From contig JAHEEB010000076.1 in the NCBI GenBank assembly GCA_024640925.1, forward strand, positions 1-10,194: a DNA stretch of 10,194 bases, given 5' to 3'. A program made the translations under genes and the position numbers. The notes under the pieces are model-generated. The model saw only the letters and a program-made list of their open reading frames with translations, searched no databases and was not told where the DNA came from. Source of the stretch: Bacteroidota bacterium. GTDB lineage: Bacteria > Bacteroidota > Bacteroidia > Bacteroidales > UBA10428. This document shows, in pieces, positions 1 through 8,008 of this stretch. Position 1 is the stretch's first letter. Every line of letters begins with the position of its first letter.

Positions 1-1
1 T

Positions 2-2053
2 TGCAATGTTTATGGGTATGTTTCTGATTCACCAATGGGCCCATGGGCTAGTTTGAATGATCAGAAACCTCTAATAACTCCGGACACACTTGATGGTCTT
101 CCCGCTCTGGACCAAAACTATTTTTTGGATGATGATGGTTCACTTTATGTTTATTATGGTACTTGGATACATAATCTTACAGGACTTGGCTGGTTGAAAA
201 TCGATACGAGCGATATGATTACAGTGCTTGACAAAGGATTTATTCCAAATGCTCAATTGACCGATATATTTGAAGCACCTTATATGCTAAAAAGAAACGG
301 TAAATATATTATGATGTATTCTTCGGGCGACTGTCAGGCAAGTACATACAGAATACAATATTCATATAGTGATAAGCCTACTGGGCCATTTACTCCGGGT
401 ACAAACAATCCCATACTCGAAACCAGTGTTAACGGTATAATCGATAGTCCCGGACACCACTCCGTTTTAAAAATTGACAATGGTTATTATATTGTATATC
501 ATCGACACGATAATCCGCACAGTGGTGGCGGAGAGTTTCGCCAGCTTTGTGCAGACACTTTAATTTTTGAAAACGATAGCACGATAAAAAAGATAGTTCC
601 CACGAATAAAGGAATTGGTTACCTTGGGGTCAACCAGGTACAAGCGACAAACCATGCTTACCAGGCAAATACTGCAGCTACCTCTGTTTATCATCTGATC
701 AATGGTACCAACGATTACATTTATTCACCATCATATGCTACCGATGACAATAATGGCACAATGTGGCGTGCCGCTATAACAGATTTACCACAATCATTAG
801 TTATTGATCTGGGTAGCGATATAAATATAAAAAGAGTAGCTACCCAGTTTGAATATGCAACTTTTTACTATCAGTATAAAATAGAATATTCTTCGGATAG
901 TGTCGCATGGCAGGTGTTTGCCGATAAAACTGCCAACAAAGAAAGTGGTAGTCCAAAACTTGATGATGGCAATGTTACTGCACGATATTTAAAAATTACA
1001 ATTACTGGAACAGAAAAAACGGCTATGTTCCCTGCTATATGGAACGTGAAAGTTTATAGTGAACTGTTTGATGTGCCTGCCCTGGATCAGGAAATATCAA
1101 CACTGGGTCCGGGAGCTCAAAGTACAAAAAGCCTGTTGGTTGAACTTAATGCCAAAAAACTGGCTGTTGGAGATATTGAAGCAGGAGTTTCAAATTCCGG
1201 AACTTTAGGAGGTACATTCAACAAAAAAGGAGATCCTTCTATTGATACAGTATACAAGGTACAGTCGGTATATTTTGATGGCAACGATTATTTGGTGCTT
1301 TCTCAAAAAGCACCATTAAGCCTAAGCTGGAATTCCCCATTTACAGTTTCTACATGGGTGCTGAATCCAAATATAAAAAGTGGTGAATGTATTTTAGTTT
1401 GGGCAAACCGTGACAATAATCTTATGGGTGAATATGCAGCCCTTATGTATGGTACTAGCACATCATATGGAGCAGCTGCTCATTGGGGTTTACTGGATAT
1501 GCCTTATGCTACTGTCCCGGTAAAAGACAAATGGCACAATATTACCTTAACTTTCGACGGAATGCTTGAAAAAGTCTATGTCGATGGTGTATTAAACAAT
1601 CAGGAACAGAAAAACCTGTTCATTGATCCGCAAGGCAGCATTATGGTTGGCTATTCTGGTGAAAGTTCAGAATATTTTAGTGGTTATATTGCCTCACTGC
1701 GCATGTACGACAAGTGTTTTTCATCCGATAGTATTCAATATTTAATGGATATGGATAGCCTGGACATAGATTATACATGGGTTCCGCCTGTTACTAATGT
1801 AAATAAAGCCAGTGAAGATAATTTTATTATATATTACAATTCAGATAATCAAGAAGTTATTATTCATAAGGATTTCGAAAATCAGACTATTGACAATCTG
1901 AAAGTAGTTGATTTGAATGGCAGAACAATAATGAACACGAATAAAGGATTATCAGGAAATGATATCACTTTTCAGGTTCCTCAACTCGATTCATTTATTG
2001 TTGTGCTTGTTAGCAACAAACAGGTTTTTTCAAAACTCATTTTGACTCATTGA
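2..2053 (+). CDS. GH43 glycoside hydrolase with F5/8C and LamG-like domains and T9SS sorting tail (5' partial)
   Basis: The frame is open to the left edge, so the start, the signal peptide and the first propeller blades, including the expected catalytic-base Asp, lie outside the window. Counting from the Met at base 35, residues 1-195 are the later part of a GH43 five-bladed beta-propeller. ALDQNYFLDDDG (D26) matches the pKa-modulating Asp region, IFEAPYM (E80) the general acid, and GHHSVLKIDNGYYIVYHRH the conserved late blade. Residues about 215-345 resemble an F5/8 type C (CBM32-like) carbohydrate-binding domain. Residues about 365-575 resemble a LamG/concanavalin-like jelly roll (WHNITLTFDG, VYVDGVL, YFSGYIASLRMY). 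Residues about 595-672 are a T9SS type A sorting domain (VVDLNGRTI, final FSKLILTH). GH43 enzymes are mostly alpha-L-arabinofuranosidases, arabinanases, beta-xylosidases or galactosidases; I cannot fix the substrate. Inference: secreted across the outer membrane by T9SS, then released or surface-anchored. A terminator follows the stop. Confidence 0.9.
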   Translation, partial: CNVYGYVSDSPMGPWASLNDQKPLITPDTLDGLPALDQNYFLDDDGSLYVYYGTWIHNLTGLGWLKIDTSDMITVLDKGFIPNAQLTDIFEAPYMLKRNGKYIMMYSSGDCQASTYRIQYSYSDKPTGPFTPGTNNPILETSVNGIIDSPGHHSVLKIDNGYYIVYHRHDNPHSGGGEFRQLCADTLIFENDSTIKKIVPTNKGIGYLGVNQVQATNHAYQANTAATSVYHLINGTNDYIYSPSYATDDNNGTMWRAAITDLPQSLVIDLGSDINIKRVATQFEYATFYYQYKIEYSSDSVAWQVFADKTANKESGSPKLDDGNVTARYLKITITGTEKTAMFPAIWNVKVYSELFDVPALDQEISTLGPGAQSTKSLLVELNAKKLAVGDIEAGVSNSGTLGGTFNKKGDPSIDTVYKVQSVYFDGNDYLVLSQKAPLSLSWNSPFTVSTWVLNPNIKSGECILVWANRDNNLMGEYAALMYGTSTSYGAAAHWGLLDMPYATVPVKDKWHNITLTFDGMLEKVYVDGVLNNQEQKNLFIDPQGSIMVGYSGESSEYFSGYIASLRMYDKCFSSDSIQYLMDMDSLDIDYTWVPPVTNVNKASEDNFIIYYNSDNQEVIIHKDFENQTIDNLKVVDLNGRTIMNTNKGLSGNDITFQVPQLDSFIVVLVSNKQVFSKLILTH

Positions 2054-2102
2054 TTATGTTTAAATTTATGTATTAGTTAAATTAGTTAAAGCTTGTTTTG
2101 TG

Positions 2103-2151
2103 AAATGGCTTTGTTAGAAATCGTTTTGGACAAAGCCATTTTTCTGTTTTT
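2103..2151 (+). terminator. Intrinsic terminator after the GH43 gene
   Basis: A perfect 12-bp stem pairs 2103-2114 (AAATGGCTTTGT) with 2130-2141 (ACAAAGCCATTT) around a 15-nt loop. A T-rich run follows (TTTTTCTGTTTTT, 2139-2151). It starts 49 bases after the GH43 stop and ends 33 bases before the next ATG. The GH43 transcript therefore probably ends here and the S9 peptidase gene needs its own promoter, which I could not identify in the short remaining gap. Confidence 0.85.
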
Positions 2152-2184
2152 CAATTTATTTGGAAATAAAAAAAGTAGATTACT

Positions 2185-4449
2185 ATGAAAAAAATATTAA
2201 AAGCTACTGTATGTGTTTTATTTTGCCTGGTTTTGTGCATAGAAAGTATTGATGCTCAAGTTACCAAAGCAGACTATGATAGGGCTGATTCAATTAAAAA
2301 CTTTTCCAGACTGATATATAATTGTTATGTTTCGCCGATTTGGGTCGACAGCTCATCCAATTGCTTTTATGAGGTTAAAACCCGGCGAGGTACCGAATAT
2401 TTTTTAGTAGATGCGAATAAGGCTATAAAAAAGATTGCTTTTGATCAGGAAAAACTTTGTGCTAACCTGAACAAACTGCTTAATAAAAAAAATAAACCTT
2501 ATTCGTTACCACTTGAAAATATTGAATTTAAACATAATTTAAAGTCATTCAACTTTTGTATAGACACAATAAAATATAAGTGCGAATTACCGAAATACAC
2601 GGTTCTTGTCATCGGTAAAAAAGAAAAAACCTCTCCTGAAGAGTATTGGGGAAATTCGTTTAATGAACTTGGAAACAAACCTGTAATATCACCTGATTCT
2701 ACTTCTATTGTCTATGTTAAAAATTTTAATGTGTTCATTCAGGACAGAAAAACAAAAAAGGAATTTCAGCTAAGTTTTGATGGTTCCGAAGGGGATTTAT
2801 ATTCATCTTATCTGAGCTGGTCGCCAGATTCCAAGCATATTATTACCACAAAAGTACGTATGGCTCCGAAAAGGTATATGTATTTTGTAGAATCATCTCC
2901 GTCCAATCAATTTTTGCCCAAACTTAATGAGCATGAATATCTGAGAGCTGGAGATGCACTTCCTATAAAAAGACCGGCGCTATTTGATGTGAAATTTCTG
3001 AAACAAATTCCTCTTGAAACCGAACCTTTTGAAAATCAGTTTGCACTGGAAAACCTTAAATGGAATAAAAACAGTCAATCTTTTACATTTGAGTTTAACC
3101 AGCGGGGCCATCAGGTATATCAGGTTGTGAAGGTCGATGCGAATACAGGAGAAATGAAAATTATAATCGACGAACAGAGTAACACATTTATCGATTATAG
3201 TGGCAAACATTATCGTTATGATACCGATAAAAATCAGATAATCTGGGCTTCGGAGCGCGATGGTTGGAACCATCTTTATCTTATTGACGGGAATACTGGC
3301 AAAATAATCAAACAAATTACAAAGGGGAACTGGCTTGTACGTGGTGTTGAATACATCGACGAAGAGGCTGGAGAAATAATTTTCCGGGCTGGTGGAATGA
3401 ATTCCGATGAAGATCCGTATTTTATACATTATTATCGGATTCGATTCGATGGAACAGGTTTAATCGAATTAACCCCTGAAAAACGATGCCATTCAGCTAC
3501 CTTTTCTAAGGATTATGCCTATTTTATCGACAATTACTCAGCTGCAAATGTTGTTCCTGCTACTGTACTGAGGGATAGTAAAACCGGGAAGGTAATTCTG
3601 GATCTTGAAAAAGGGGATATTAATGATATTATTGCCCTTGGATATAAAATGCCAGAACCTTTTGTTGCTAAAGCTCGCGACGGGAAAACAGATATATGGG
3701 GGAATATTTATCGTCCCACTAATTTTGATTCAACAAAAACCTACCCGGTTATTGAATATATCTATGCCGGTCCTCAGAGTTCATTTGTTCAGAAAACCTT
3801 CCGGCCACATACCTATGCCTATTCAGGTTTGGCGGAACTTGGTTTTATTATGGTTCAAATTGACGGAATGGGAACATCCAACCGTTCAAAAGCCTTTCAC
3901 GATGTATGTTATAAAAATCTGAAGGATGCCGGATTTGAAGATCGCATTCTTTGGATTAAAGCAGCAGCAAAAAAATATAATTATATGGATACTTCACGAG
4001 TTGGAGTTTTTGGAGGTTCGGCTGGAGGACAAAACTCGACAGCTGCACTTTTGTTTCACCCCGAGTTTTATAAAGTTGGTGTTTCGTCATGTGGTTGCCA
4101 CGATAACCGCCTGGATAAAATGTGGTGGAATGAGCAATGGATGGGGTTTCCTATAGGTCCCCAATATTCATCCTGTTCAAATATTGATAATGCTTCAAAA
4201 CTGCAAGGGAAGCTTATGCTAATTGTTGGGGAAATGGATGATAATGTCGATCCATCATCAACTTATCGATTAGCTGATGCACTTATAAAAGCAAATAAAG
4301 ATTTTGATTTGGTAATGATACCAGGCGCAAACCATACATCTGGTGGTGACTTTGGAGAGCACAAACGAAGAGACTTTTTTGTTAAAAATCTCTTGGGATA
4401 CGATCCTCCAACCTGGAAAACTTATTCAATTCTTCATTCAAAAAATTGA
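2185..4449 (+). CDS. Exported S9 family (DPP-IV-fold) serine peptidase
   Basis: A 754-residue alpha/beta-hydrolase peptidase. Residues 1-25 form a signal peptide (lysines, a hydrophobic stretch, then SIDAQ with probable cleavage after Ala24). Residues about 150-480 are a DPP-IV-type beta-propeller with repeats such as YLSWSPDSKH (209-218) and WASERDGWNHLYLID (354-368). Residues about 490-740 are the catalytic domain. Its triad is readable: Ser612 in GVFGGSAGG, Asp685 in GEMDDNV (first Asp, as in DPP-IV), and His717 in PGANHTSGG. The length fits S9B/S9C enzymes. Such enzymes usually cleave short peptides, often after Pro or Ala, in the periplasm. The DPP-IV double-Glu segment (DWVYEEE-like) that anchors a free N-terminus is not visible where expected, between LSFDGSEG and YLSWSPD, so strict dipeptidyl aminopeptidase activity is doubtful. 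Neighbours are glycosidases and a metallopeptidase, which suggests a role in glycoprotein breakdown (inference). Confidence 0.9.
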   Translation: MKKILKATVCVLFCLVLCIESIDAQVTKADYDRADSIKNFSRLIYNCYVSPIWVDSSSNCFYEVKTRRGTEYFLVDANKAIKKIAFDQEKLCANLNKLLNKKNKPYSLPLENIEFKHNLKSFNFCIDTIKYKCELPKYTVLVIGKKEKTSPEEYWGNSFNELGNKPVISPDSTSIVYVKNFNVFIQDRKTKKEFQLSFDGSEGDLYSSYLSWSPDSKHIITTKVRMAPKRYMYFVESSPSNQFLPKLNEHEYLRAGDALPIKRPALFDVKFLKQIPLETEPFENQFALENLKWNKNSQSFTFEFNQRGHQVYQVVKVDANTGEMKIIIDEQSNTFIDYSGKHYRYDTDKNQIIWASERDGWNHLYLIDGNTGKIIKQITKGNWLVRGVEYIDEEAGEIIFRAGGMNSDEDPYFIHYYRIRFDGTGLIELTPEKRCHSATFSKDYAYFIDNYSAANVVPATVLRDSKTGKVILDLEKGDINDIIALGYKMPEPFVAKARDGKTDIWGNIYRPTNFDSTKTYPVIEYIYAGPQSSFVQKTFRPHTYAYSGLAELGFIMVQIDGMGTSNRSKAFHDVCYKNLKDAGFEDRILWIKAAAKKYNYMDTSRVGVFGGSAGGQNSTAALLFHPEFYKVGVSSCGCHDNRLDKMWWNEQWMGFPIGPQYSSCSNIDNASKLQGKLMLIVGEMDDNVDPSSTYRLADALIKANKDFDLVMIPGANHTSGGDFGEHKRRDFFVKNLLGYDPPTWKTYSILHSKN

Positions 4450-4535
4450 ACTTTTATTAAGATTAAAAAAGGCTATAGAATAATTATTGAATTGTAAGAT
4501 GTAAAAAGAAATACACTTTTGTTATTTATTCCAGG

Positions 4536-4623
4536 CTGATTGATTTTTCCAATTATCTGACATAATTATACCATTTGTGACAACCAATTTATGAATGTAG
4601 AAATAATCAACCAGACTTTTTTT
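4536..4623 (+). terminator. Possible weak terminator or large stem-loop between the S9 and metallopeptidase genes
   Basis: CTGATTGATT (4536-4545) pairs with AATCAACCAG (4605-4614) except for one A-C mismatch. The 3' arm is followed after two bases by seven Ts (4617-4623). The loop is long, about 59 nt, and the stem is AT-rich, so this is a weak candidate. The rest of the 239-base gap (4450-4688) is AT-rich. I see no gene or other clear signal in it. Confidence 0.3.
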
Positions 4624-4688
4624 CGCAGCTATTTTTAACATTGTATATCGAATTATTGATGAAATAGAAACTGTATAAAAGGATTCAA

Positions 4689-5525
4689 ATGAAAAATACC
4701 GGATTTTACCTTTTCTTTATATTACTTATATTTTCGTGTAAGCCTGGATCAAAGAAAGAAATTACTGAGAACAACAATACGACATATAGCACACTTACAT
4801 GGGATATTACCAAGCCTCCGGAGAATCTGGGTTTGGATCCATTCTATAAAAAATATGTGAATGTCAATGGCATTCATATTATAAGCTCCTGGAGGGTTCC
4901 GGATTCTGCAATAACTCAGGCATGCAATATTATCATGTACATGACGGATGCCCTGCCCTCGGAAATTCATAATGAACTAACCAAACGAAATACGCGTGTT
5001 GCTGTAATGGCAAGATTTGAAGGGACAACCAATATTCCTGAACATGCCTACCTGAAAAATGATACAGCTATAAATTGGGATGTAAGAGCCCGGGGTCTCG
5101 GTGGTGATGTGGAATTACCACTTACAACATGTGCCGAAGAGAACCTGCTTTGCTACCAGAGCGATAAGTATCACGCTGAAGATATTCTTATACATGAATT
5201 TGCGCATGTTGTTCATCAGGTAGGAATTCTGACAATAAATCCTCAATTTAATGATGTTTTGCAAAAGGCATTAAATGAGGCAATTGCCCAGGGTAAATGG
5301 TTGAAAACCTATGCATCTTCTGATTTATATGAATATTGGGCAGAAGGAGTGCAGGACTGGTTTAATGTAAATTCAGAATCTCAAAAGCCTGACGGAGTTC
5401 ATAATTATGTAAATACCCGAAAGGAGCTAAAAGAATACGATCCGGTTTTGTATGACATTATATCGCACTATTTTTCAAAGGTTCAACAAACAGTAAGTTG
5501 TCATGCCGTTCCTTTTGATCAGTGA
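4689..5525 (+). CDS. Lipoprotein zinc metallopeptidase, HEXXH...E type, family not identified
   Basis: A 278-residue protein. The N-terminus is a lipoprotein signal peptide (hydrophobic FYLFFILLIF, then SC, lipidated Cys17). A short polar linker follows with no obvious surface-export acidic patch, so the protein may face the periplasm. The core holds HEFAHVVH (H169, E170, H173), the zinc-binding helix of zincin peptidases. Forty-six residues on lies YWAEGVQDWF, where E219 is the likely third ligand and D223 gives an E-x3-D spacing like that of gluzincins. Other block-like segments are RVAVMARFEGTTNIPEH (103-119) and ARGLGGDVELPLTTCAEENLL (134-154; four internal cysteines after the lipobox in total). 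I recall similar uncharacterised bacterial and fungal proteins but no proven substrate. The start is supported by AAAAGGA (4677-4683) five bases upstream. The GH127-type gene begins 71 bases after the stop with no terminator between, so the two are probably cotranscribed. Confidence 0.75.
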   Translation: MKNTGFYLFFILLIFSCKPGSKKEITENNNTTYSTLTWDITKPPENLGLDPFYKKYVNVNGIHIISSWRVPDSAITQACNIIMYMTDALPSEIHNELTKRNTRVAVMARFEGTTNIPEHAYLKNDTAINWDVRARGLGGDVELPLTTCAEENLLCYQSDKYHAEDILIHEFAHVVHQVGILTINPQFNDVLQKALNEAIAQGKWLKTYASSDLYEYWAEGVQDWFNVNSESQKPDGVHNYVNTRKELKEYDPVLYDIISHYFSKVQQTVSCHAVPFDQ

Positions 5526-5596
5526 AATAGTAGAAATGAGGCATTGATTGATACGAATTCAAAAGTGAAATAAAAAACAAAATAAATTTATATATA

Positions 5597-7945
5597 ATGA
5601 AGACTTTTAATAGAATATCTGTTTTTCTGTTTCTTATAATTATCTCTTCCTGCTCAAAACAACCCGATTACCATATAAAAACATCAGGCCCCGAGGTTAT
5701 TGATTTTAAGGTTTTACCCTTTGATTTAAAGGATGTAAAGTTGCTTGCTGGTCCATTTAAAAATGCCACAGACCTTAACATTAAAACCCTTTTGAATTAT
5801 CAACCTGATAGGTTGTTGGCTAAATTCAGGATTGAGGCAGGTTTGAAACCAAAAGCAAAACCTTATGGAGGCTGGGAGGGTGAAACTTTAGCCGGTCATA
5901 GTCTTGGTCATTATTTAACCGGTTGTGCGCTTATGTTCCAGACTACTGGTGATTCAGCATTTCTAAAAAGAGTAAATTATATTGTAAGTGAACTGAATGA
6001 TTGCCAAATGGCTGATGGAAGTGGATATATTGGTGCTGTCCCCGGAGCTGAAAAAGTTTTTGAAGAGGAAATAGTAAAGGGAAATATTCGTTCGAAAAGT
6101 TTTGATTTGAACGGAATATGGGCCCCAATTTATACTCAACATAAGGAAATTGCTGGATTGCTCGATGCCTATAATTTATGCGGAAATAAACAGGCCCTTG
6201 AGGTAGCCAAAAAATTTGCCGATTGGATGATTCTCTATACTTCCAAATTAAACCATGATCAAATGCAGGAAATGATGAACTGCGAACATGGTGGTATAAA
6301 TGAGTCTCTGGTTAATTTATATGCTTTTACCGGCGAAAAAAAATACCTCGAACTTTCCGAGAGATTTTATCACGAAGCAATTCTTGTTCCTCTATCAAAA
6401 GAACAAGATAGTTTAAAAGGGAAACATGCAAATACCCAAATACCTAAATTAATTGGCCTTGCCCGGATTTACGAACTTACGAATGATACACTCAGTGGAA
6501 AAACTGCTGAGTTCTTTTGGAACAGGGTTGTAGAGCATCATTCCTATGTTACCGGAGGTCATTGCGATCAGGAGTATTTTGGTCCGCCCGATTCATTGAG
6601 AGACAGGCTAAGTGAAAATACCACGGAGACATGCAATGTTTATAATATGCTAAAGCTTTCCAACCATCTGTTTGAATGGAATGCAAATGCAGAAGTAGCT
6701 GATTTTTACGAAAGAGCTTTGTTTAATCACATTCTTTCATCACAAAACCCTGAGAATGGTCAGGTTGTGTACAACTTATCTCTTGAAATGGGTGGTTTTA
6801 AAGCATTTCAAGATCCGGAATGGTTTACATGCTGCATAGGAACAGCTATGGAAACACATTCAAAATATACAGGTAGTATTTATTTTCACAATAATAACGA
6901 ATTATATGTCAATCAATTCATTGCTTCAGTTTTGACATGGAAGGAAAAGGGAATTCAGATTACACAAAACACAAAATTTCCTGAAGAACAAGCTACCAGT
7001 CTTACTGTCGAATGCAATACACCCGTTGAACTGACAATTAAAATAAGGTACCCTTACTGGGCGTTAAAAGACTATACGGTTCTGGTAAACAATAAAGAAA
7101 TACACAGTAAAAATAAGCCGGGATCATTTATATCAATTACACGCGAATGGAAATCAGGTGATAAAATTGAAGTGAAAATGCCCTTTACACTTCGGACCGA
7201 ATCGATGCCCGATGATTCAAATCGCCTGGCTGTTTTATACGGACCTTTAGTACTTGCTGGCGATTTAGGCGCTGTTGAAGATTCAAATGCATTTACTGCT
7301 ATGTATGTACCGGTTTTAATTCTTAACGACAGGAATCCGGGAACATGGTTGAAACCTGCAGAAGGAAAAATAAATACATTTGTTACCTGCAATACAGGAA
7401 GACCAAAAGATATTGAACTTAAGCCATTTTATGAAACCTATAACAGGCGTTATTCTGTTTATTGGGACGTATTTACCGAACAAAAATGGGAAGATTATAA
7501 GGAACAATATAAAGCGGATTTAGAGCAAAAGAAAAAAATTGAGGCAATGACGATTGATTTCTTTCAGCCAGGAGAAATGCAACCGGAACGTAATCATCAT
7601 TTCAAGGATGACAATTCATGGTTGGGAGAGCTTCGTGGAAGAAAATACAGAGAAGCCCCAAAATGGTTTTCTTGCGAAATGAAAATAATTAAAAATCAGC
7701 CTGCTGCACTTATGGTCGATTATTGGGGCGGGTTCCCCGGTTCAAAGACATTTGATATTTTGGTCAATGGAGAACAAATTACAAGAGAAAATATCTCAAA
7801 TATCAGTATCGGAAAATTTATCACAAAACAGTACACTATTCCTGATAAACTGTTAAAAAATCAATCGGTAATAACTGTGACATTTAAGGCTATTGAAGGT
7901 CACAGGGCAGGTCCGGTATTTGGAGTTCGAACAATACGAATTTAA
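5597..7945 (+). CDS. GH127/GH146-type beta-L-arabinofuranosidase (DUF1680 superfamily), lipoprotein
   Basis: A 782-residue enzyme expected to release beta-linked L-arabinofuranose. The N-terminus is a lipoprotein signal (VFLFLIIISSC, Cys19). Residues about 38-430 form the (alpha/alpha)6 barrel typical of the family (PFDLKDVKLLAGPF; GGWEGETLAGHSLGHYL). The zinc-thiolate active site known from HypBA1 is complete: E344 and C346 in NTTETCN, and C412-C413 in WFTCCIG, with C412 the probable nucleophile. E326 in CDQEYFGPP is the probable acid/base. Residues about 430-555 are the beta-sandwich region (RYPYWAL; RLAVLYGPLVLAGDLG). Residues about 560-640 resemble DUF4986, and 665-780 resemble DUF6805. 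This long form is common in Bacteroidota PULs. GH127 versus GH146 cannot be decided by eye. It follows the metallopeptidase lipoprotein by 71 bases and ends at a strong terminator. Substrates known for the superfamily include hydroxyproline-linked beta-arabinooligosaccharides and arabinose side chains of plant polymers. Confidence 0.92.
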   Translation: MKTFNRISVFLFLIIISSCSKQPDYHIKTSGPEVIDFKVLPFDLKDVKLLAGPFKNATDLNIKTLLNYQPDRLLAKFRIEAGLKPKAKPYGGWEGETLAGHSLGHYLTGCALMFQTTGDSAFLKRVNYIVSELNDCQMADGSGYIGAVPGAEKVFEEEIVKGNIRSKSFDLNGIWAPIYTQHKEIAGLLDAYNLCGNKQALEVAKKFADWMILYTSKLNHDQMQEMMNCEHGGINESLVNLYAFTGEKKYLELSERFYHEAILVPLSKEQDSLKGKHANTQIPKLIGLARIYELTNDTLSGKTAEFFWNRVVEHHSYVTGGHCDQEYFGPPDSLRDRLSENTTETCNVYNMLKLSNHLFEWNANAEVADFYERALFNHILSSQNPENGQVVYNLSLEMGGFKAFQDPEWFTCCIGTAMETHSKYTGSIYFHNNNELYVNQFIASVLTWKEKGIQITQNTKFPEEQATSLTVECNTPVELTIKIRYPYWALKDYTVLVNNKEIHSKNKPGSFISITREWKSGDKIEVKMPFTLRTESMPDDSNRLAVLYGPLVLAGDLGAVEDSNAFTAMYVPVLILNDRNPGTWLKPAEGKINTFVTCNTGRPKDIELKPFYETYNRRYSVYWDVFTEQKWEDYKEQYKADLEQKKKIEAMTIDFFQPGEMQPERNHHFKDDNSWLGELRGRKYREAPKWFSCEMKIIKNQPAALMVDYWGGFPGSKTFDILVNGEQITRENISNISIGKFITKQYTIPDKLLKNQSVITVTFKAIEGHRAGPVFGVRTIRI

Positions 7946-7963
7946 AGCTAAGTATAAGAAATG

Positions 7964-8006
7964 AAAGAGTTATTTGTCCTAAAATTATTCAGGACAATAA
8001 CTCTTT
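7964..8006. terminator. Bidirectional terminator between converging genes
   Basis: AAAGAGTTATTTGTCCT (7964-7980) pairs with AGGACAATAACTCTTT (7991-8006), with a single bulged T and a 10-nt loop. The arms end in A-rich and T-rich runs, so the hairpin can act in both directions. It starts 18 bases after the beta-L-arabinofuranosidase stop on the plus strand and sits two bases beyond the aminopeptidase stop on the minus strand, so it probably serves both transcripts. Confidence 0.85.
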
Positions 8007-8008
8007 TG

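Noticed and set aside
2054..2184. Promoter for the S9 peptidase in the intergenic gap
   Set aside because: TTTATTTG (2155-2162) resembles the -7 box TAnnTTTG, but no TTTG -33 element lies at the right distance, so I did not annotate it.
2980..3429. 149-codon open frame on the minus strand
   Set aside because: It is wholly inside the S9 peptidase gene on the other strand. Its translation resembles no family I recognise, while the plus frame has clear propeller motifs.
3605..4156. Two consecutive plus-strand open frames (3605-3922 and 3926-4156)
   Set aside because: They lie in alternative frames inside the S9 catalytic domain, whose own frame carries the Ser/Asp/His triad without interruption. 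There is no sign of a frameshift.
7072..7507. Minus-strand open frames opposite the beta-L-arabinofuranosidase gene
   Set aside because: They overlap each other and a well-conserved gene, and have no recognisable domain.
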